A DNA stretch of 64,000 nt, from the NCBI RefSeq assembly GCF_900176325.1, contig NZ_FWXK01000003.1:62001-126000 (forward strand), in the 5' to 3' direction. The notes under the pieces are model-generated. The model did not search any database. It saw only the letters and a program-made list of their open reading frames with translations, and had not been told where the DNA came from. Made by a program: the position numbers and the translations under genes. Of the stretch, positions 56,362 to 64,000 are shown one piece after another. The stretch comes from Aerococcus suis. GTDB lineage: Bacteria > Bacillota > Bacilli > Lactobacillales > Aerococcaceae. Within the stretch, counting starts at the first letter, position 1. Each line of letters opens with the position of its first letter.

Positions 56362-56970
56362 ATGTTTGAATATATCATTGGAAAACTTGACCATGTAGCA
56401 CCAGATGGCATTGTGGTTGAAACGTATGGGATTGGCTATTTCATTTATATGGCCAATCCTTATCGTTTTCAAGCGCAAGTTGGTCAGGAATGTAAAGTTT
56501 GGATTTATCAATCGGTATCTGAAAATGATTTACGATTATATGGATTTATATCAAAAGCTGAAAAATATTTATTTATGCAATTAATTTCAGTGAATGGCAT
56601 TGGACCTAAATCAGCTCTCTCTATACTTAGTTTAGAAGATAATAATGGTTTAGTTCAGGCGATTCAAAATGAAAATTTGACATTTTTAACGAAATTTCCT
56701 GGTGTCGGGAAAAAAACGGCACAACGTATTATTTTAGATTTGCAGGATAAGATTGTCTCTTACGAAGATGTGGGCCAAGAAAAACCAAGTGATAATCGTA
56801 GAATGAGTGATAATCAGCCTAATTATATTACGGAATTAGAAGAAGCATTAGCTAGTTTAGGATATTCTGCGAGGGAAATAAAGCGGGCAGTCAAACAATC
56901 GGATTTCACTGGAGTGGAAACGACTGCTGATGCGATAAGAGTAGCGTTACGGTTTATCACTAAGGGATAG
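56362..56970 (+). CDS. ruvA: Holliday junction DNA helicase RuvA
   Basis: Tetramer that binds Holliday junctions and loads RuvB. The 202-residue protein has MFEYIIGKL at the start, helix-hairpin-helix motifs ([32 protein letters not shown]) and a C-terminal RuvB-binding domain ([18 protein letters not shown]). The family start is the ATG at 56362; a GTG at 56350 is possible because the ribosome binding site is ambiguous (AGGTGAG at 56344-56350 or AAAAGGA just before the ATG). Confidence 0.94.
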   Translation: MFEYIIGKLDHVAPDGIVVETYGIGYFIYMANPYRFQAQVGQECKVWIYQSVSENDLRLYGFISKAEKYLFMQLISVNGIGPKSALSILSLEDNNGLVQAIQNENLTFLTKFPGVGKKTAQRIILDLQDKIVSYEDVGQEKPSDNRRMSDNQPNYITELEEALASLGYSAREIKRAVKQSDFTGVETTADAIRVALRFITKG

Positions 56971-56984
56971 AAAGGACGATTAAT

Positions 56985-58001
56985 ATGGATGACAGCATTT
57001 TCCATGAAAATTCTCCAGAAAAACAACCGGAAGAGATCGCCATGGAAGCCTCTATTCGTCCCCAAACGTTTGCAGATTATATCGGCCAGGCGGAACTAAA
57101 AACGGAACTACAAGTGTATATTTCGGCCGCCTTAGCACGTGATGAGTCGCTCGATCATGTGCTTATATACGGACCACCTGGATTAGGGAAAACCACATTA
57201 AGTACAGTTATTGCGAATGAAATGCACGTTAATATACAAACAACGAGTGGACCAGCTATTGAGAAGACAGGCGATTTATTAGTTCTATTAAATGAATTAG
57301 AACCAGGAGATATTTTATTTATTGATGAAATTCATCGCTTACCAAGACAAGTGGAAGAGATGTTATATAGTGCTATGGAGGACTTTCAGGTGGACATTAT
57401 TATTGGTCAAGATGAAGGGGCTCATCCTGTCCATTTTCCGTTACCTCCTTTTACGCTTATTGGAGCCACAACACGACCAGGTGCATTATCAGCACCTCTC
57501 CGTCATCGCTTCGGGATTGTTTCACATATGCGCTACTACAACCAAGAAGAATTACAACAAGTGGTTCAACGAACTAGCCATGTTTTTCATTCTCAAATAT
57601 TAGATGATGCGAGTCTAGAGATCGGACGTCGCTCTCGAGGAACACCAAGAATTGCGAACCGTTTGTTTAGAAGAGTAAGGGATTTTGCCCAAGTCTATCG
57701 ACAAGACGATTGTATTGACTTATCTATTACACAAGAAGCTCTAAATGTTTTGAATGTTGATGAATGTGGTCTTGATAGTATCGATCGGAAAATTTTACAG
57801 CTTATGATTCAATTTTATAACGGTGGTCCGGTAGGGTTATCAACTATCGCAGCTAATCTGTCTGAGGATACTACGACAATTGAAGATATGTATGAACCTT
57901 ATTTAATTCAACAAGGTTTTTTACAGCGAACACCTAGAGGACGAATCGTAACGGACAAAGGATTTAAACACTTAGGATTGACAAAACAGGAGGATCGTTA
58001 A
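56985..58001 (+). CDS. ruvB: Holliday junction DNA helicase RuvB
   Basis: AAA+ motor for branch migration. The 338-residue protein has [11 protein letters not shown], Walker A GPPGLGKT (residues 63-70), Walker [10 protein letters not shown], the arginine-finger region LIGATTRPG and a C-terminal winged helix ([16 protein letters not shown]). It directly follows ruvA and precedes queA by one base. Confidence 0.97.
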   Translation: MDDSIFHENSPEKQPEEIAMEASIRPQTFADYIGQAELKTELQVYISAALARDESLDHVLIYGPPGLGKTTLSTVIANEMHVNIQTTSGPAIEKTGDLLVLLNELEPGDILFIDEIHRLPRQVEEMLYSAMEDFQVDIIIGQDEGAHPVHFPLPPFTLIGATTRPGALSAPLRHRFGIVSHMRYYNQEELQQVVQRTSHVFHSQILDDASLEIGRRSRGTPRIANRLFRRVRDFAQVYRQDDCIDLSITQEALNVLNVDECGLDSIDRKILQLMIQFYNGGPVGLSTIAANLSEDTTTIEDMYEPYLIQQGFLQRTPRGRIVTDKGFKHLGLTKQEDR

Positions 58002-58002
58002 C

Positions 58003-59118
58003 GTGGGATTAACAACGAATGATTTTGACTTTGAATTACCGGAAGAATTAATTGCTCAGACACCAATACCCAATCGTTTAGGAAGTAAATTATTAACGTT
58101 AGACGCGCAGACAGGTGACTATCAAGATGGACATTTTCCTGACTTAGCTGACCAGTTAGAAGCGGGTGATGTTTTAGTATTAAATAACACGCGTGTTTTG
58201 CCAGCGCGTTTATATGGTGTGAAAGAGGAAACAGGCGGTCACCAAGAAGTTCTATTATTAAATAATATCGAAGGCGATAAATGGGAAGTGTTGATGAAAC
58301 CAGCCCGTCGAGCAAAAGTAGGGTCAACGGTAACATTTGGTAATGGGGATTTAAAAGCTACGGTGACTAAAGAACTGGAGCATGGCGGACGTATTGTTGA
58401 ATTTTCTTACGATGGCATTTTTCTAGAAATTTTGGAAAGTTTAGGTGAAATGCCTCTCCCTCCTTATATTAAAGAAAAATTAGATAATCCTGACCGGTAT
58501 CAAACGGTTTATGCCAAAGAAAATGGGTCAGCTGCGGCTCCAACTGCTGGGTTACATTTTACAACTGAGTTTTTAGAAGAACTAAAAGCTAAAGGGGTAA
58601 AAATTGCCTACTTGACGTTACATGTGGGACTCGGAACATTCCGGCCAGTAACGGCGGAAGCTATCGATGATCATCATATGCATGCTGAATTTTATCGTTT
58701 TGATGAGCAAGCCGCCCAAATGATTAACGAAGCAAAGGCTAATCATCATCGTGTGATTGCAGTTGGAACAACGTCTATTCGGACGTTAGAAACGATAGGG
58801 ACTAAGTTTAACGGTGAAATCAAACCTGATTCTGGATGGACGGATATTTTTATTGCCCCAGGTTATGAATTTAAAGTAGTGGATGCTTTCATCACTAATT
58901 TCCATTTACCAAAATCAACGTTGATTATGCTAGTCAGTGCATTTGCTGGACGCCAACACGTGCTCAATGCATATTCTCATGCAGTAGACGAACGTTATCG
59001 TTTCTTTAGCTTTGGTGATGCGATGTTTTTAAAAGGCCCTCAATTTTTAGATCCAGAATTGACGGATGATGACATCGCTGCGGCTAAACAACGGAATCAA
59101 TCGTTACTTGCTAAATAA
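58003..59118 (+). CDS. queA: S-adenosylmethionine:tRNA ribosyltransferase-isomerase QueA
   Basis: Transfers and isomerises ribose from SAM onto preQ1-tRNA during queuosine synthesis. The 371-residue protein has [54 protein letters not shown] and [15 protein letters not shown]. It is somewhat longer than the common ~345 residues. It starts with GTG at 58003, nine bases after ACAGGAGG. Clustering with ruvAB is common in Firmicutes. Confidence 0.96.
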   Translation: MGLTTNDFDFELPEELIAQTPIPNRLGSKLLTLDAQTGDYQDGHFPDLADQLEAGDVLVLNNTRVLPARLYGVKEETGGHQEVLLLNNIEGDKWEVLMKPARRAKVGSTVTFGNGDLKATVTKELEHGGRIVEFSYDGIFLEILESLGEMPLPPYIKEKLDNPDRYQTVYAKENGSAAAPTAGLHFTTEFLEELKAKGVKIAYLTLHVGLGTFRPVTAEAIDDHHMHAEFYRFDEQAAQMINEAKANHHRVIAVGTTSIRTLETIGTKFNGEIKPDSGWTDIFIAPGYEFKVVDAFITNFHLPKSTLIMLVSAFAGRQHVLNAYSHAVDERYRFFSFGDAMFLKGPQFLDPELTDDDIAAAKQRNQSLLAK

Positions 59119-59150
59119 TAATCGTTTCGCTTATTAGAGGGGGAAATTCG

Positions 59151-62100
59151 ATGATTGCACCGTTACAAGTAATTAGTGCTTATTCTCTGTTGCAGAGCCC
59201 TTTGTCAATTTCTGAATATATTACTCGTGGAGAAGAACTCCATTATCAAGCCTTAGGATTAGCCGATGTCAATGTATTATATGGGGCATTGGCTTTTTAT
59301 CGTGAATGTGTCCGTAAACAAATAAAACCGCTTATTGGCTTGACCATTGATTTTTCAGTCTATGACTCCTTACTCAATAATCATAAATTAATAATTTATG
59401 CGAAAAATTATGCGGGATACCAATCATTAATGCAAATAAGTACTTATTTACAATGTGAAAGTCATGTTAAAGTCACAGATATTGAAAGCATACTTTTTAC
59501 AAATGGTGAAAATCTTATTGTTATTTTTGAGGCTAATAATGGGCCTCATATGGCTGGAATAAAAACTAATGATTTCGAGCAGGCAGCACAAATCGTTCAC
59601 CATTATCGTAGTCATTTACCACAAGATCATTTATATATAGGATTAAATGCACAGAGCCGAGCCTATTATCACTTGGAGGCAATTAATAATTTATCTAAAA
59701 AATTACAAGTGCCATTAATTGCAACACCAGAAATTTCTTATTTATATCCTGACGACATGTTAGCAGAAATCATCTTAAAGGCTATCAATCGTAATGAGAC
59801 AGTTGATGACTTCGAAACAGTATTATCGCAAAAAGGCGTCCAGTATTTAGAGTCGCCAGACGAAGTCAAACGGAAATATACTCAACTTCATCAAGAAGAG
59901 GCACTTGAACAACTGGAAAAAGTCGTGCAAATGATGGATTTGGAAATGCCAAAGCAAGAGACATTACTGCCCGAATTTCCTTTGCCCGATGATGTGAATA
60001 GTGCCGGTGAGTATTTAAAAAATTTAGCATTTAGTGGATTATCTTCTCAAATTAAACAACCGACAACTGAATATACCCAGCGATTAACGTATGAACTTCA
60101 AGTAATACATGAGATGGGGTATGATGATTATTTCCTCATTGTATGGGATGTTTTAGCGTACGCTAGAAAACAGCATATCATGTTAGGAGCTGGACGTGGG
60201 TCAGCTGCTGGCTCCTTAGTTGCCTTTTCTTTAGGAATTACTGGAGTCGATCCCATTAAAAATGATTTACTATTTGAACGTTTTTTAAATCCAGAACGAC
60301 AAAATATGCCTGATATTGATTTAGATTTTCCCGATAATCGAAGACAAGATATTTTAAATTATGTTTATCATAAATATGGTCAGGATCATGTTGCCCAAAT
60401 TGCTACTTTTGGGACTTTTGCTGCCAGAAAAGCAATTCGTGACGTTGGTTCCGCACTAGGAAAAAGCCAAGAAACATTATCTCAATGGGCGAATACAATT
60501 CCTAAAACGGGAAATAATTCGCTAGAATCAGTTTTTAAAGCATCTGACAGATTGAGAACTTTGATTCACCAGGAAACCCAAGGAGAACTTTGGTTTAAGC
60601 TGGCTAAACGTATTGAAGGATTACCAAGACATGTTTCAACTCATGCGGCAGGAGTGATTATTTCTAAATCACCTTTACGTGATCATCTTCCGTTACAACA
60701 AGGAAATCATGGCATTTGGAACTCACAATTTACAATGAATGATGTCGAGTCTTTGGGACTGCTTAAAATGGACTTTTTAAGTTTAATTAACTTAACCATT
60801 TTGCAAAAAGCGACACAATCTGCTAGTCGACTAGCTGGTAAATCGCTTAATCCTAAAGCATTTGATCAGAATGATGATCAAGTTTACGCGTTATTTCGTC
60901 GTGCAGAAACATTTGGAGTGTTTCAATTTGAATCAGAAGGAATTCGTCAAGTGCTAAGACGTGTTCAGCCAACAAGTATGGATGATATTGCAGCAGTCAA
61001 TGCTTTGTATCGTCCAGGTCCTATGCAACAGATTGACCATTTTGTGAAACGAAAACATGGTCAAGAACCGATAACCTATCCTCATCCTGATTTAGAACCG
61101 ATTTTAGCGCCTACGTATGGCATTATGGTTTATCAGGAACAAGTAATGCAAGTGACACAAAAAATAGCTGGCTTTACTTTGGGACAAGCAGATTTATTGC
61201 GGCGAGCAATGAGTAAGAAAAAACTAGCCATTATGTCAGAAATGAAAGGTCAGTTTATTGAAGGTGCGAAGAGTAAAGGATATACAGAGGATACGGCTGT
61301 CACTATTTATAATTACATTGAAGCTTTCGCAAATTATGGATTTAATAAATCACACGCTTATGCCTATTCATATTTAGCTTATCAGCTAGCGTGGCTTAAA
61401 GTACATTATCCAACTGCTTTTTACTATGGTAACTTAGAAGTCGTTAATACCTTTGATAAGAAAGGCTCACAATTATTGGCCGAAGCGAAACAAAAAGACG
61501 TGCTGATTAATATTCCCGATATTAATCAGAGCTATGTGAATTTACAAGTTGTGAATGAGCAAACGCTGCAATTAGGCTTGCAAAATATTAAAGGATTGCC
61601 AAAACAAGTTGCAAAAGAAATTGTTCAAGGGAGACAAATGAATGGGAAATATAAGGATTTGTTCCAATTTGTTAATCGTCTTCCTAAAACAGTGATTAAA
61701 GAAGAACACTTAATTCGTTTGGCTAAATCCGGTGCTTTTGATGGCATGGCATTTAATCGACGCACGATTATTGAAGAGGCAATTCCTAAATTATTGGCTC
61801 ATGTTCAATTGTTTGGACAAAACAATACGCAACAAACTCAATTATCGTTTGATGCAGAATTGGAAAACGATGAATTATTTATGCCTCAAATTTCCCCATG
61901 TCGTGAATATAGTGATCGTGAATTAATGACTGGAGAAATTGAAACTTTAGGCCAAGCATTTTCTGTGAATATCTATGAGCGTTATACTATTTTCTTCCGT
62001 AAAGGCCTATTAACACCTATTGAACGGTTAAAATCAGGGGATAAAGCTTGGATAATTGGTGAAATTGTCGATTTTAAACGTATCCGCACCAAAAAAGGAG

Positions 62101-62558
62101 ATCCTATGGCATTTGCGACCCTTGAGGACGAAACGGGTGCTATTTCTTTAACACTATTTCCACAAACATATATTGATGAGGCGAGCCGTGTTCATATGCA
62201 AGCTCAATTGTGCTGTTATGGGCGAGTAGAGATGCGAAATGGACAATTACAAATGATTGTTCAAAAAACTCAGTTATTAAATAAAGAACTATACTCTCAT
62301 TTATTACAAAAAATAAGCCATTCACCTTTCCGTACAGCGTTGAAGATAAAAGTAACTGATCGGGAAACAGCATCAAAAAGTAAAAGTGAATTAGTTCACA
62401 TAATTAAGAAAAATCCAGGAAAAGTTCGCTTACATTTTACCTTAGAACAAGAAAAAGAAAAATATTGGTTAGCGGATAAATTTAATGTGCAATTAAACGC
62501 AGAGATGTTATCAGAACTTGCTAACTTGTATGGACAAGCTAATATTAAGCTAGAGTAA
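59151..62558 (+). CDS. dnaE: DNA polymerase III alpha subunit DnaE
   Basis: Replicative polymerase that in Gram-positives extends primers before hand-over to PolC. The 1135-residue protein has an N-terminal PHP domain that is degenerate (ISAYSLLQSPLS in place of HxHSxYS, LADVNVLYGALAFY), the C-family palm with catalytic aspartates in PDIDLDFPD (residues 387-395), GAGRGSAAGSL, the tandem helix-hairpin-helix region, and a C-terminal OB fold. The stop overlaps the cre-like palindrome before pfkA. Confidence 0.97.
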   Translation: MIAPLQVISAYSLLQSPLSISEYITRGEELHYQALGLADVNVLYGALAFYRECVRKQIKPLIGLTIDFSVYDSLLNNHKLIIYAKNYAGYQSLMQISTYLQCESHVKVTDIESILFTNGENLIVIFEANNGPHMAGIKTNDFEQAAQIVHHYRSHLPQDHLYIGLNAQSRAYYHLEAINNLSKKLQVPLIATPEISYLYPDDMLAEIILKAINRNETVDDFETVLSQKGVQYLESPDEVKRKYTQLHQEEALEQLEKVVQMMDLEMPKQETLLPEFPLPDDVNSAGEYLKNLAFSGLSSQIKQPTTEYTQRLTYELQVIHEMGYDDYFLIVWDVLAYARKQHIMLGAGRGSAAGSLVAFSLGITGVDPIKNDLLFERFLNPERQNMPDIDLDFPDNRRQDILNYVYHKYGQDHVAQIATFGTFAARKAIRDVGSALGKSQETLSQWANTIPKTGNNSLESVFKASDRLRTLIHQETQGELWFKLAKRIEGLPRHVSTHAAGVIISKSPLRDHLPLQQGNHGIWNSQFTMNDVESLGLLKMDFLSLINLTILQKATQSASRLAGKSLNPKAFDQNDDQVYALFRRAETFGVFQFESEGIRQVLRRVQPTSMDDIAAVNALYRPGPMQQIDHFVKRKHGQEPITYPHPDLEPILAPTYGIMVYQEQVMQVTQKIAGFTLGQADLLRRAMSKKKLAIMSEMKGQFIEGAKSKGYTEDTAVTIYNYIEAFANYGFNKSHAYAYSYLAYQLAWLKVHYPTAFYYGNLEVVNTFDKKGSQLLAEAKQKDVLINIPDINQSYVNLQVVNEQTLQLGLQNIKGLPKQVAKEIVQGRQMNGKYKDLFQFVNRLPKTVIKEEHLIRLAKSGAFDGMAFNRRTIIEEAIPKLLAHVQLFGQNNTQQTQLSFDAELENDELFMPQISPCREYSDRELMTGEIETLGQAFSVNIYERYTIFFRKGLLTPIERLKSGDKAWIIGEIVDFKRIRTKKGDPMAFATLEDETGAISLTLFPQTYIDEASRVHMQAQLCCYGRVEMRNGQLQMIVQKTQLLNKELYSHLLQKISHSPFRTALKIKVTDRETASKSKSELVHIIKKNPGKVRLHFTLEQEKEKYWLADKFNVQLNAEMLSELANLYGQANIKLE

Positions 62559-62567
62559 ACGTTTACT
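62554..62567 (+). promoter_or_regulatory. Putative cre (CcpA) site upstream of pfkA-pyk
   Basis: AGTAAACGTTTACT is a perfect 14-base palindrome that fits the cre core GTAAACGTTTAC. It overlaps the dnaE stop codon. A possible promoter TTGATA (62577-62582), 18-base spacer, TTAAAT (62601-62606) would put the site about 50 bases upstream of transcription start, a position suited to CcpA activation, as known for the lactococcal pfk-pyk-ldh operon. Confidence 0.65.
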
Positions 62568-62615
62568 TGAATAAAATTGATAAAAATAAAAGACATCCTC
62601 TTAAATTTTTGTTAA

Positions 62616-63629
<1,014 letters not shown>

Positions 63630-63656
63630 TTTCGGCATAATGAAGGAGATTATATC

Positions 63657-64000
63657 ATGCAAAAAAGAACTAAAATTATTTGTACAATTGGCCCAGCTTC
63701 TGAATCTGTAGAAACATTAATGCAATTAATGGAATCAGGCATGAATATTGCCCGTTTAAATTTCTCTCATGGTGATCATGAAGAACATCTTGCACGAATC
63801 AAAAATATTCGTGAAGCTGCTAAAAAAGTTGGCAAACGTATCGGACTATTACTAGATACTAAAGGTCCAGAAATTCGTACCCATGATATGAAAAATCACG
63901 AACCAGTATTCTTAGAAAAAGGAACTGAAGTTCGCGTAGCAATGGATGAAGTTGCTGGAGATGCATCAAAAATCTCTGTTACTTATGATGAACTAATTAA
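63657..64000 (+). CDS. pyk: Pyruvate kinase, N-terminal part (runs off window)
   Basis: The first ~114 codons are visible: [36 protein letters not shown], and [11 protein letters not shown], the pyruvate kinase N-terminal TIM-barrel motifs. GAAGGAGAT precedes the ATG, 27 bases after pfkA, so the two form a glycolytic operon. Confidence 0.95.
   Translation, partial: MQKRTKIICTIGPASESVETLMQLMESGMNIARLNFSHGDHEEHLARIKNIREAAKKVGKRIGLLLDTKGPEIRTHDMKNHEPVFLEKGTEVRVAMDEVAGDASKISVTYDELI

Noticed and set aside
57998-58336. 112-codon minus-strand frame over the start of queA
   Set aside because: Fully inside queA coding sequence with no family resemblance or promoter.

Overview
The window is AT-rich, gene-dense chromosomal DNA from a Gram-positive low-GC bacterium, most likely order Lactobacillales (Enterococcaceae, Carnobacteriaceae or Aerococcaceae; the family cannot be fixed by reading alone). 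The evidence is the gene content and order: a yqeG-yqeH-yhbY-nadD-yqeK-rsfS-yqeM cluster, a Gram-positive dcw cluster with a PASTA-domain PBP2x, divIB, sepF, ylmGH and divIVA ending in a T-box ileS, ezrA, short ThiI, the gnd/LisRK-like/yidC/acyP block also known from Listeria, a lysine-type MurE, and strong AGGAGG ribosome binding sites. No rRNA, tRNA, IS element, prophage, CRISPR array or obvious horizontally acquired island is seen.

Layout. 1-2800: end of a lipid glycosyltransferase, a YkuJ-family protein, then murE behind a leader that can fold into two mutually exclusive hairpins. 2900-9400: ribosome assembly and NAD block (yqeG to yqeM), tmcAL, a YceD-family protein and a DUF3397 membrane protein. 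9500-24315: the division and cell-wall cluster, mraZ to divIVA, with four tandem MraZ-type repeats at its head and a separate promoter before ftsA. 24315-27625: T-box-controlled ileS and a translationally coupled cold-shock-domain protein. 27727-29800 (minus): a GlsB/YeaQ membrane protein, telA and xpaC. 29939-32539: Nudix hydrolase, an unrecognised tail-anchored protein, mtnN and rpsD with its leader. 32606-38166: a TIGR02328-type pyrimidine-dimer glycosylase (minus), ezrA, cysteine desulfurase plus thiI, a thiol peroxidase with only one cysteine, and a 57-residue membrane protein (minus). 38329-43741: gnd, a LisRK/EtaRS-like two-component system, then yidC and acyP on the minus strand, and a DUF1033 protein. 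43754-64000: ftsK, pgsA, cinA, recA with an SOS box, rny, mutS-mutL, msrB, ruvAB, queA, dnaE, and pfkA-pyk (pyk runs off the end).

How the genes work together. Peptidoglycan precursor synthesis (murE, mraY, murD, murG), septal synthesis (pbpX, ftsL, divIB), the Z-ring and its membrane tethers (ftsZ, ftsA, sepF, ezrA) and pole/septum marking (divIVA) are largely co-transcribed. DNA maintenance is concentrated in the last third (ftsK, recA, mutSL, ruvAB, dnaE). The window ends at the glycolytic pair pfkA-pyk, preceded by a perfect cre-like palindrome.

No new multi-gene system is apparent; almost every gene is core housekeeping. The most interesting material is regulatory or small: the murE leader, palindromes over the rny promoter and upstream of the glsB-like gene, a small ORF at 37993-38166, the single-cysteine Tpx, and an unknown tail-anchored protein between nudF and mtnN. 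Many start codons were placed by ribosome binding site spacing and family N-termini; reasons are given per gene.
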